A DNA stretch of 10,353 bases, taken from Methanobacteriota archaeon. GTDB lineage: Archaea > Thermoplasmatota > DTKX01 > GCA-020343715. Numbering within the stretch: the stretch's first letter is position 1; every line of letters starts with the position of its first letter. A program made the position numbers and the translations under genes. The notes under the pieces were generated by a model. It did no database searches. It was not told the origin of the DNA and saw only the letters and a list, made by a program, of their open reading frames with translations. The stretch is from positions 1-10,353 of the forward strand of contig JAUVEQ010000059.1 of the NCBI GenBank assembly GCA_030594725.1, read 5' to 3'. Below, one piece after another: positions 1-5,386 of this stretch.

Positions 1-87
1 TCCTCTTCGGGATCCTCTAGGACCTCGTGTCCTCTTCGATACCCTCGAGGACCTCGCGTCCTCTTCGGGATCCTCGAGGACCTCGCG
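1..87. repeat. 29-bp tandem repeat array, left copy (3 units)
   Basis: Three head-to-tail 29-bp units occupy 1-29, 30-58 and 59-87, and the first bases of a fourth begin at 88. Each unit starts TCCTCTTCG and the later two carry CCTCGAGGACC near the middle; units 59-87 and 1-29 contain the palindrome TCCTCGAGGA or a one-base variant of it. There are no spacers, so this is not a CRISPR array. Because 29 is not a multiple of 3, the minus-strand reading frame passes through all three codon phases and returns to phase every three units (87 bp). The array runs off the window start, so its true length is unknown. Confidence 0.9.
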
Positions 88-169
88 TCCTCTTCGGCCC
101 ATCCGAATTCCTCCAGGAACCTGGCCCCCTCGTCGAACCTCTCCATCATCTTGTAGTTGTCCAGGATCT
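1..169. repeat. Left copy of a ~169-bp direct duplication
   Basis: This stretch aligns without gaps to 1903-2071 at a constant offset of 1902 bases. Over the non-tandem part (88-169 against 1990-2071) I count about ten differences by eye. The two copies point the same way and enclose the ATPase gene. On the minus strand both are read in the same frame, and most differences leave similar residues (for example the ILDNYK versus ILENYK stretch). The left boundary is unknown because it continues beyond the window. Confidence 0.85.
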
Positions 170-452
170 GGTCGCTCAGCTCCCCGTGGCACCCCTTGCA
201 GAAGGCTACCTCGAGGTGGACCAGGCCGTGCTCGCGCACGAAGGTACGCATGGGGTAGGTACGGTGGTGTCGGCCTCCTAGCCGCAGGTGATGCGGTCGC
301 GCCTCCGGCGCTCCAGGACAGGGTCCCCCCGTCGGGACGTGCCACACGGCCCGCCCGATGGCCCCCATGTCGAAGTCGACGCCCCTGTAGTGACTGGCCT
401 TGACCACCTCCAGCCAGGGGGGTCGTCACATGCCGAGGGGCACGGCAGGGCA

Positions 453-501
453 TGTATCATATCACATAGAAATGTTTATTATTGTGTATCATACTACACA
501 A
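453..501 (+). promoter_or_regulatory. Promoter and operator-like repeats of the ATPase gene
   Basis: An AT-rich island in GC-rich sequence. An A-rich/TATA element (GAAATGTTTATTATTG, 469-484) sits about 45 bases before the chosen start codon at 523, which would place transcription start near 500-507. Two 14-bp direct repeats, TGTATCATATCACA (453-466) and TGTATCATACTACA (485-498), flank the TATA box with a 32-bp repeat distance, close to three helical turns. The right one lies within a dyad TTGTGTA-N6-TACACAA (482-501). A regulator bound to both repeats would cover the TATA box and the start site. Nothing identifies the regulator. Confidence 0.6.
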
Positions 502-522
502 CATGGGCTGGAAGTAAGCATC

Positions 523-1815
523 ATGATGAACGTGCTCAGAGAGGCTTTGTACTACCACAATCCATGGTGGCGAGGGTCCGAGAGACCCATCGAGGGATTG
601 CGTGAGCGGTCCGCCCTGACCGACATCGGGCCCCTGTTCGAGAGGAAGGAGGTCCTCGCCATCACTGGCGTGAGGCGGTGCGGGAAGTCCTCGCTCCTGC
701 GCCTGATGATCAGTAGGGCATTGGCCAAGGTTGACGCGACGGACATACTCTACGTCGCATGCGACGACCCCTCTCTCACGGGCGTGACATTGAAGGACCT
801 CATGGACGCCTACGACGCGGCCTACCCACCGAAGGGGAGGAGGTTCGTGTTCCTCGATGAGGTCCAGGCGAGCCCGGGATGGGAGCGGTGGGTCAAGCGC
901 TACCATGACGCTGGCGAGCCCATCAAGTTCGTCGTGACGGGGTCCAACTCGTCGATCCTCTCCTCGGAGCTATCGACAGCGCTCACCGGAAGGCAGCTCA
1001 CCTATCGGCTCCGCCCGCTGGACCTGAGGGAGCTATTATCTTTCAGGGGCGTCAAGGTCGATGGCGAGGCGGAGGCCTATGCGCAGAGGGCGAGGATCAC
1101 GAACGCGCTCGAGGAGCTCATGAGGCATGGTGGCTTCCCGGAGGTCGCGCTCGTCGATGATGAGGCCATCAAGCTCCATCTGCTCAAGGACTACTACGGG
1201 ACCATCCTCGCCAAGGACGTCGCCCAAAGGCATGACATCAGGCATGGCGACGCGCTGCTCAAGCTCGCTCATCTGCTCATGACCAATATCGGCAGGCCAG
1301 CCTCCGCCACGTCTCTGGGGAAGACCATCGGCCACAACACCAGGACGGTGCAGGCGTATATGGCCCACCTCGAGGATGCGTTCCTCATGAAGTTCGTATT
1401 CCACTTCTCCTACTCCCTCAAGGCGCAGCTGGAACACCCGGTCAAGCCCTACTGCGTGGACACCGGGCTTCGCAATGCGGTTAGCTTCAGGTTCTCCGAG
1501 GACCGCGGATGGCTCATGGAGAACCTGGCGATGCTCAAGCTCGAGGGGGAGGGGCCCGTCTACTACTGGAAGGACGCCAAGGGCGAGGTGGACTTCATCC
1601 TCTACGAGGGCATCCGGCCCGTCCTCGCGGTCCAGGTGTGCCACGACCTCTCCGAGCGTAAGGTCCGGGACCGCGAGGTTGGCGCGCTGGCGAGGGCGAT
1701 GCGGGAGCTCCGGTTGAAGCGGGGGACCATCGTGACCTGGGACGAGGAGGGTACGACCGAGCTCGATGGCAAGCGCATCGAGCTCGTCCCGATGTGGCGT
1801 TGGCTGCTCGAGTAG
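523..1815 (+). CDS. AAA ATPase with C-terminal DUF4143 domain
   Basis: A 430-residue protein if it starts at ATG 523 (ATG 526 is equally possible); the frame is open to 400, but the promoter at 469-484 lies inside that extension. Walker A GVRRCGKS is at about residues 49-56, Walker B FVFLDEV at 108-114, a sensor-1-like VVTGSNSS at 137-144, and an arginine-bearing TGRQ just after. The C-terminal half carries family hallmarks: HGGFPEV, a winged-helix-like middle, and ENL...GEVDFIL...VQVCHDL, which resembles the restriction-nuclease-like fold of DUF4143. Such proteins are widespread in archaea, often in variable numbers, and their role is unsettled; toxin-like or mobile-element behaviour has been suggested for relatives. 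It is flanked by direct duplications and decayed genes, so it may be an inserted cargo gene. The fold call is firm; the function is unknown. Confidence 0.9.
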   Translation: MMNVLREALYYHNPWWRGSERPIEGLRERSALTDIGPLFERKEVLAITGVRRCGKSSLLRLMISRALAKVDATDILYVACDDPSLTGVTLKDLMDAYDAAYPPKGRRFVFLDEVQASPGWERWVKRYHDAGEPIKFVVTGSNSSILSSELSTALTGRQLTYRLRPLDLRELLSFRGVKVDGEAEAYAQRARITNALEELMRHGGFPEVALVDDEAIKLHLLKDYYGTILAKDVAQRHDIRHGDALLKLAHLLMTNIGRPASATSLGKTIGHNTRTVQAYMAHLEDAFLMKFVFHFSYSLKAQLEHPVKPYCVDTGLRNAVSFRFSEDRGWLMENLAMLKLEGEGPVYYWKDAKGEVDFILYEGIRPVLAVQVCHDLSERKVRDREVGALARAMRELRLKRGTIVTWDEEGTTELDGKRIELVPMWRWLLE

Positions 1816-1902
1816 GGACTTGATGCTGGAATAGCCGTGGGCTCGCCCTTAAGACCCGGAATACCTGAAAATCACCCCTTGATCTCCGCCAGCAACGCGA
1901 AG

Positions 1903-1989
1903 GCCTCGTCGAGAACCTCGAGGACCTCGCGTCCTCTTCGATACCCTCGAGGACGTCGGGTCCTCTTCGGGATCCTCGAGGATTTCGCA
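1903..1989. repeat. 29-bp tandem repeat array, right copy (3 units)
   Basis: Units at 1903-1931 (degenerate, four differences from the left consensus), 1932-1960 and 1961-1989, then the partial unit at 1990. The order of unit variants (the GATACC type, then the GGGATCC type, then the tail) matches the left array. That means the array was copied as part of a larger block rather than expanded independently. Confidence 0.88.
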
Positions 1990-2071
1990 TCCTCTTCGGC
2001 CCGTCCGAATTCCTCGAGGAACCTGGCCCCCTCGTTGAACCTCTCCATCGCCTTGTAATTCTCGAGGATGC
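1903..2071. repeat. Right copy of the ~169-bp direct duplication
   Basis: Partner of 1-169, collinear and ungapped. Similarity fades after 2071, where the left copy turns to the CXXCH-encoding sequence and the right copy to unrelated sequence. Recombination between the two copies would delete about 1.9 kb including the ATPase. Confidence 0.85.
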
Positions 2072-2220
2072 GGCAGCCCTCGCTGAGGGTCGCGCCGGCC
2101 TTGACGACGGAGAGGGGCGACAGGGTGCAGCGGTCCCCTACGGTGGCGTAGGAGTGGATGTGGGTTGAGCCGTCGCTGGAGTCGGTGGCGTCCCAGTCGT
2201 TGAGGGTGGTCGATGACGAT

Positions 2221-2490
2221 TCAGGCGTCCCCGACCGTCGTGCCCTCGCCCTCCGCCTCCTGCTCGCCCCTGAGGCGGTCGTAGACCTCGTCGCCGAAGC
2301 ATTCCCGGGCGTACTTGCACCAGTCGATGCAGGACTGCTGGTCGTTGAAGACGGTGAACCCGCACTTCTCGCAAGCGACGGACTTGTCGTTGGAGAATAT
2401 CTCGATCTCTGCCCCGCACTCGGGGCACTCCTTGATGGTGAGGGTGGGGGTGCGGATGAATGATGAACCAGGACAGAAGTCATCCATCAT
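2221..2490 (-). CDS. Small Cys-rich zinc-ribbon protein, function unknown
   Basis: 89 residues from ATG 2490. Two CXXC pairs, CPEC (C22, C25) and CEKC (C40, C43), form a typical zinc ribbon. A second Cys cluster, CIDWCKYAREC (C54, C58, C64), precedes GDEVYDRL, and the C-terminal tail is acidic. I have seen similar CxxWCKYAxxC endings in small archaeal and clostridial proteins but cannot name a function; metal or Fe-S binding by the second cluster is inference. The frame is open up to 2616. I chose 2490 because a TATA box at 2527-2532 rules out the far-upstream starts, and GGTGATC (2496-2502) is a good Shine-Dalgarno five bases before ATG; ATG 2508 is possible. It lies downstream of rubrerythrin but has its own promoter, and two hairpins separate them. 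Confidence 0.8.
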   Translation of the reverse strand: MMDDFCPGSSFIRTPTLTIKECPECGAEIEIFSNDKSVACEKCGFTVFNDQQSCIDWCKYARECFGDEVYDRLRGEQEAEGEGTTVGDA

Positions 2491-2509
2491 CTTGTGATCA
2501 CCGTTCATA

Positions 2510-2541
2510 TCGAGGCTTACCTCGACCATATACTTTTTCCC
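2510..2541 (-). promoter_or_regulatory. Promoter with inverted repeat for the zinc-ribbon gene
   Basis: Read on the minus strand: GGGAAAAAGTATATGG (2541-2526) is a good archaeal A-rich element plus TATA box. It is followed at once by the inverted repeat TCGAGG-N4-CCTCGA (2510-2525), which sits between the TATA box and the expected start near 2505. That is the usual place for a repressor operator. Transcription start would be about 15 bases before the chosen ATG. Confidence 0.6.
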
Positions 2542-2575
2542 TGCGTCGCTAGGCACTGCCGATCGGTGGGTGGCA

Positions 2576-2605
2576 TGCCAGGTCCAGCCCACGCTGGGAC
2601 TGGCA
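2576..2605 (-). terminator. Stem-loop 2 after rubrerythrin
   Basis: A 12-bp stem: TGCCAG (2576-2581) pairs with CTGGCA (2600-2605), TCC (2583-2585) with GGA (2597-2599), and AGC (2586-2588) with GCT (2593-2595), with a CCAC loop and single G bulges on each side. It lies ten bases downstream of the first hairpin in the rbr direction. No U-run follows, so termination is inferred from position only. Confidence 0.4.
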
Positions 2606-2614
2606 ACGCAACGC

Positions 2615-2642
2615 ACTGATGCGGGCCTGGGGCCCGCTCAGT
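2615..2642 (-). terminator. Stem-loop 1 overlapping the rubrerythrin stop codon
   Basis: GCGGGCC (2621-2627) pairs with GGCCCGC (2631-2637) around a 3-base loop. ACTGA (2615-2619) extends the stem by pairing with TCAGT (2638-2642), with T2620 bulged. The outer stem includes the rbr stop codon (2638-2640). Very stable, but without a T-tract; it may be a 3'-end or RNA-stability element rather than a classical terminator. Confidence 0.45.
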
Positions 2643-3213
2643 ACTTGACCAGGTACTCCTCGAAGTACGCCTGGGGGTGCAGGCATGCGGGGCACATCCC
2701 CGGGGCCACGGGGCCCTCGTGGACGTATCCGCACTTGTCGCACTTCCAGCGGGTGGGCTCGTCGCGCTTGAACACGGTGCCATCACGTACCTGCTTGCCG
2801 TAGTAAAGGTACCGGGCCTCGTGACGCTCCTCGACGGCGGCTATGAACTTGAAGGCCGCCGCGACCTTGGGGAAGCCCTCCTCCTTCGCCACCGCGGCGA
2901 AACCTGGGTAGAGATCGGTCCATTCCTCGTTCTCGCCTGCCGCGGCGGCGGCGAGGTTCTCCTCGGTGGTGCCGATCACCCCTGCTGGATAGGCGGCCTG
3001 GATCTCCACCACGCCACCCTCGAGGAACTTGAAGAACGTCTTCGCGTGCTGCTCCTCGTTCCTCGCGGTCTCCTCGAACAGGGCCGACAGCTGAACGTAC
3101 CCTTCCTTCTTCGCCACCTTGGCGGCGTACGTGTACCTGTTGCGTGCCTGGGACTCGCCTGCGAATGCGGCGAGCAGGTTCTTCTCGGTCTGGGTTCCTT
3201 TCAGACTCTCCAT
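2638..3213 (-). CDS. rbr: Rubrerythrin
   Basis: 191 residues from ATG 3213, the usual family length. The N-terminal four-helix ferritin-like domain carries the diiron ligands E20, E53-x-x-H56, E97 or a nearby Glu, and E128-x-x-H131. The C-terminal rubredoxin domain has C158-x-x-C161 and C174-x-x-C177. The reaction is cytoplasmic reduction of hydrogen peroxide to water at the diiron site, with electrons entering through the rubredoxin iron. The start gives the family's MxSLKGTxTEKNLL beginning and is preceded by GGAGAGGATC; the ATG at 3228 would add five residues and lacks a good site. It is the last gene of the likely stress transcript, 75 bases after the 51-residue protein, with no TATA box in that gap. 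Identification is secure. Confidence 0.96.
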   Translation of the reverse strand: MESLKGTQTEKNLLAAFAGESQARNRYTYAAKVAKKEGYVQLSALFEETARNEEQHAKTFFKFLEGGVVEIQAAYPAGVIGTTEENLAAAAAGENEEWTDLYPGFAAVAKEEGFPKVAAAFKFIAAVEERHEARYLYYGKQVRDGTVFKRDEPTRWKCDKCGYVHEGPVAPGMCPACLHPQAYFEEYLVKY

Positions 3214-3283
3214 GCTGATCCTCTCCATTGACTGTCATCACTCGTCGGTGACTACATCGATCCCTCGATCCGACTCCTCTTTG

Positions 3284-3298
3284 GAGGCTCAGAGCCTC
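3284..3298 (-). other. Palindrome over the stop codon of the 51-residue protein
   Basis: GAGGCTC-A-GAGCCTC, a perfect 7-1-7 palindrome covering the stop codon (3289-3291). As RNA it would fold as a 5-bp stem with a 5-base loop. It could be an RNA element between this gene and rbr, or simply chance in GC-rich sequence. Confidence 0.3.
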
Positions 3299-3444
3299 TT
3301 GTCGACTCCCTCGGGTGCGCAATCCGGGATGTAGCAGGTCACATTGAGCCACGAGCATTTCTCGTGGCAGGACGGACAGGTATCCCCCGGGGGTGCCTCG
3401 GCGCTCACAACGTAGCCACAGTTACTGCACTTCCACTCGTTCAT
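3289..3444 (-). CDS. 51-residue rubredoxin-like Cys-rich protein
   Basis: A short open frame from ATG 3444 to TGA 3289. It begins MNEWKCSNCGY, a rubredoxin-type CXXC (C6, C9), followed by CPSC (C23, C26), the two halves of a rubredoxin-like or zinc-ribbon knuckle. Unlike true rubredoxin it lacks the aromatic insertion and adds three more cysteines, C30, C37 and C42, in KCSWLNVTCYIPDC. Iron in the first site and an unknown role for the extra cysteines are inference. It lies 42 bases after the flavodiiron gene and 75 before rubrerythrin, so an electron-carrier or redox-sensing role in the same pathway is likely. A GGTGG site precedes the start by about nine bases. An alternative is a structural zinc protein. 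Confidence 0.82.
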   Translation of the reverse strand: MNEWKCSNCGYVVSAEAPPGDTCPSCHEKCSWLNVTCYIPDCAPEGVDKRL

Positions 3445-3486
3445 CGTTCTCGACCACCTTTTCGACCTTGGTTATTTCCGTTATCG

Positions 3487-4662
3487 TTAAAGTATGTGCT
3501 TCGCAAGCTCAATTCCCTTTTCCTTCATGCCATCCAGCTCCTCTGGGTCGGGCACGAAGTTGATGTTGACGCTCTCCATCGGCCGGTCCCATCCCAGGTC
3601 GTCCATGAAGGACTCCATATCGCCCAGGACCTTCGGGTTCCAACCGTAGGAGCCGAAGGCGAACCCGATGCGCCTCTTGGGCTTGAGCCCCTTGAGGTAG
3701 GTGAGCATCGACCCCACCGTGGGCATCACGTTGTTGTTGATGGTGGCGGAACCCAGGATGATGGCGCGGCTCCGCATGACGTCGGTCATGATGTCCGAGA
3801 TGTGGTTGGTCTTGAGGTTCCGCATGACCACCGGGACGCCTCCCTCCAAGAGCCCCTCGTAGAGCTTGTAGGCCATGGACTCGGTGGAGCCCCACATGCT
3901 GTCGTAGATGATGACCGCCCGGGGTTCGGTCTGGTGGTCGACCCACTTGGCGTACTCTCCAAGCATGTCGCCGATGTGGCCCCGGAGGATCGCGCCGTGG
4001 CTGGGGCCGATCATGTCGATCTCGAGGCCCTCGAGGGCACCGATCGCCTTCTTCACCTGGTCCCCGTAGGGCATGACGATGTTGGCGTAGTACTTGGCAG
4101 CCTCCTCCTGGAGGATCGACCAGCCCACCTCGTCGTCGAAGCGCTCGTGGGAGGCGATGTGCTGTCCGAAGGCGTCGTTGGGAAGCAGCAGCTTGTCCTC
4201 GGGGATGTAGGTGACCATGGAATCGGGCCAGTGGACCATTGGGATGTGGACGAAGGTCAGGTTCCGCTTGCCGATGTTCAGCGTGGACCCCGACTCCACG
4301 ACCTCCGTGTCGAAGGCGCCCTTGTAGTGGCGGGCCAGGCCCTTCTGGCCCCGGGTGGAGGTGAGCACCTTCGCGTTGGGCGCCAGCTCCAGCAATTTGG
4401 CGATGGAGCCCGAGTGGTCCATCTCCACGTGGTTGGAGATTATGTAGTCGATCTTGGCGGGATCGACGATCCTCCTGATCCTCGCCACCATCTCCTCGAA
4501 CTTGTGCGCCTTTACGGTATCCACCAGGACTATCTTCTCGTCCATTATCAGGAACGCGTTGTAGGTGGTACCCCTCTGGGTGAGGTACCCGTGGAAGTTG
4601 CGAAGGTCCCAGTCGATGGCTCCCACCCAGTAGATGTCGGGCTTGAGCTCGACGATGTTCAA
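3487..4662 (-). CDS. fprA: Flavodiiron protein (F-type, class A)
   Basis: 391 residues, the standard length for a two-domain flavodiiron protein. The N-terminal metallo-beta-lactamase-like domain keeps all diiron ligands: H78-x-E80-x-D82-H83, H144, D163 and H222. The flavodoxin-like domain starts near residue 249, with an FMN phosphate loop SMWGSTESMA (255-264) and a GSATINNN loop. There is no extra C-terminal rubredoxin or oxidoreductase domain, so electrons must come from a partner: the rubredoxin gene ending 4 bases upstream, or F420H2 as in methanogen FprA. The reaction is reduction of O2 to water or NO to N2O. The start is TTG 4662, with AAGGTG upstream; no ATG or GTG fits, and the open frame above it is only a shadow of the rubredoxin gene. 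Expression is probably coupled to rubredoxin translation. Confidence 0.95.
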   Translation of the reverse strand: MNIVELKPDIYWVGAIDWDLRNFHGYLTQRGTTYNAFLIMDEKIVLVDTVKAHKFEEMVARIRRIVDPAKIDYIISNHVEMDHSGSIAKLLELAPNAKVLTSTRGQKGLARHYKGAFDTEVVESGSTLNIGKRNLTFVHIPMVHWPDSMVTYIPEDKLLLPNDAFGQHIASHERFDDEVGWSILQEEAAKYYANIVMPYGDQVKKAIGALEGLEIDMIGPSHGAILRGHIGDMLGEYAKWVDHQTEPRAVIIYDSMWGSTESMAYKLYEGLLEGGVPVVMRNLKTNHISDIMTDVMRSRAIILGSATINNNVMPTVGSMLTYLKGLKPKRRIGFAFGSYGWNPKVLGDMESFMDDLGWDRPMESVNINFVPDPEELDGMKEKGIELAKHIL

Positions 4663-4666
4663 GGGC

Positions 4667-4825
4667 TCACACCTTCTCGAAATCGTCCTTGCCGGCGCCG
4701 CAGACCGGGCAGACCCAGTCGTCCGGGATGTCCGCCCATGCGGTCCCGGGCTCGATGCCGCTGTCGGGATCGCCCTCTTGTGGGTCGTAGACGTAACCAC
4801 ATACCATGCACTCGTACTTGTCCAT
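4667..4825 (-). CDS. rub: Rubredoxin
   Basis: 52 residues, normal rubredoxin size. It starts MDKYECMVCGYVYDP and has C6-x-x-C9 and C39-x-x-C42, the four iron ligands, with the conserved DWVCPVCG loop. It is a cytoplasmic one-electron carrier. Directly upstream of the flavodiiron gene it is the likely electron donor to that protein and possibly to rubrerythrin. Start 4825 was chosen because GGAGG lies seven bases before it and it matches the family start; ATG 4831 overlaps the preceding stop codon as ATGA but has the Shine-Dalgarno almost on top of it. The gap to the regulator gene is 2 bases, so coupled translation is likely. Confidence 0.95.
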   Translation of the reverse strand: MDKYECMVCGYVYDPQEGDPDSGIEPGTAWADIPDDWVCPVCGAGKDDFEKV

Positions 4826-4827
4826 CT

Positions 4828-5316
4828 TCATTCCTCCTTGTCCTCTTCATCCGTCCCTGCCGAGAGGCAGGTACTGCAGGTGCCCCTGAAGTACCCGTGT
4901 ACCTCTTTTATTTTGTGCTCCCCGTGGAGCATTCCCCCCAGGTAGGGACAGCTTATGTCGATGTTGTATATCCGCCCGCACCCGTCGCACAGGAGGTGGT
5001 GATGCATGCCTCTCTCCATCTCGTACCAACGCTCAGTCCCGGATATGGTGAGGACCGAGACCAGGCCCTTCTTGTGGAAGAGCTCCAGGTTGTTGTACAC
5101 CGTGGTCTTGGAGAGGGAGGGGTTCTCCCTCCTCAGGACCTTGTGGAGGGTCTCGGCGTCGACATGGCCCTGGTTCAGGTCCAGGTACTCGAGGATGCGC
5201 ACGCGCTGGGATGTCACCTTGACGTCGTTGCCCTTGAGGGTCCTGACGTACTTCAGTAGTCCCTCGTCCGCGAGGGGGTCGTCGGTGTCATTCGTGCGAG
5301 TCTCTTCCGAGGCCAT
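4828..5316 (-). CDS. Fur/PerR-family transcriptional regulator
   Basis: 162 residues. A winged helix has its recognition helix at SLSKTTVYNNLELF (67-80), and the dimerisation domain has HHHLLCDGCG. Structural zinc Cys pairs are C110/C113 and C147/C150. By-eye alignment to Bacillus PerR puts H51, E99, H105 and H107 at the regulatory metal site; E99 replaces PerR Asp85 and N118 falls where PerR has Asp104, the latter a ligand needed for peroxide sensing. The sensed signal is therefore unclear: peroxide, iron, or something else. The N-terminus (about 25 residues) is longer and more acidic than in typical members. The start at 5316 has AGGTGAT five bases upstream; ATG 5340/5337 are alternatives. 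It sits between hcp and rubredoxin, and a PerR-box-like palindrome lies in front of hcp, so autoregulation of the operon is likely. Confidence 0.92.
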   Translation of the reverse strand: MASEETRTNDTDDPLADEGLLKYVRTLKGNDVKVTSQRVRILEYLDLNQGHVDAETLHKVLRRENPSLSKTTVYNNLELFHKKGLVSVLTISGTERWYEMERGMHHHLLCDGCGRIYNIDISCPYLGGMLHGEHKIKEVHGYFRGTCSTCLSAGTDEEDKEE

Positions 5317-5344
5317 TCCTATCACCTGCTCATGCATCACACCC

Positions 5345-5366
5345 TCCGCCCGATGGTGCGGGCGGA
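5345..5366 (-). other. GC-rich stem-loop between hcp and the regulator gene
   Basis: TCCGCCCG (5345-5352) pairs with CGGGCGGA (5359-5366), 8 bp with a 6-base loop, in the 70-base gap between the hcp stop and the regulator start. There is no T-run after it. It could slow read-through, mark a processing site or protect one part of the transcript. Confidence 0.45.
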
Positions 5367-5386
5367 CGGGCGTTCTCTCGTTCTGA

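Larger units (their letters stand above)
1..460 (-). pseudogene. Decayed coding remnant with a CXXCH motif and shared repeat tail
   Basis: The minus strand shows coding signal (almost every codon ending in G or C) that jumps frame. It starts in the frame of 460 (CPSACDDP), moves at the G6 run 417-422 to a frame reading VVKASHYRGVDFDMGAIG, moves back at the second six-base run 325-330 to DPVLERRRRDRITCG, and meets TAG at 278-280. It then resumes in the other frame as YPMRTFVREHG and CKGCHG (CXXCH at 186-200), ending in the repeat-rich tail that leaves the window. CXXCH is the heme-c attachment motif and further Cys residues lie upstream, so a multiheme cytochrome remnant is possible, but one motif is thin evidence. 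Several indels and an internal stop argue against a working gene. Two of the frame jumps fall on homopolymers, so sequencing error is an alternative cause. Confidence 0.5.
1872..2215 (-). pseudogene. 5'-truncated coding remnant ending in the repeat tail
   Basis: An open frame on the minus strand with strong G/C third positions from about 2215 down to about 2000, ending at TGA 1872-1874. It has no ATG, GTG or TTG start of its own in a sensible place; upstream the frame only runs antisense-like through the zinc-ribbon gene. The first part reads TLNDWDATDSSDGSTHIHSY, then VGDRCTLSPLSVVKAGATLS, which faintly recalls hexapeptide-repeat (left-handed beta-helix) proteins. From ILENYKAMERFNEGARFLEE onward it is the same tail as the left remnant, followed by residues encoded by the 29-bp repeats and a final EVLDEAFALLAEIKG. 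I read it as a gene that lost its 5' end where the zinc-ribbon gene now stops. The function is not recognised. Confidence 0.5.

Noticed and set aside
1..87. CRISPR array
   Set aside because: The 29-bp units are directly joined with no spacers, and no cas genes are present.
400..522. 41-residue N-terminal extension of the ATPase
   Set aside because: It would span the AT-rich promoter region at 453-501, and its residues do not resemble the family N-terminus.
1036..1644. Minus-strand open frame (202 codons) inside the ATPase gene
   Set aside because: Antisense to Walker A/B and DUF4143 coding sequence; no start signal.
3465..3494. Possible extra promoter or GTTAT direct repeats between the flavodiiron gene and the 51-residue gene
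   Set aside because: Three GTTAW-type repeats and a weak TATA-like ACTTTAAC are present, but the match is poor and the 42-base gap fits simple read-through.
4663..4800. 46-residue N-terminal extension of the flavodiiron protein
   Set aside because: It overlaps the rubredoxin gene in another frame and has no family similarity; TTG 4662 with AAGGTG upstream fits the usual N-terminus.
3364..5259. Long plus-strand open frame (631 codons) opposite the flavodiiron and regulator genes
   Set aside because: It is antisense to genes with complete family motifs, and its composition (many V, G, H, D) is the mirror of G/C-ending codons.
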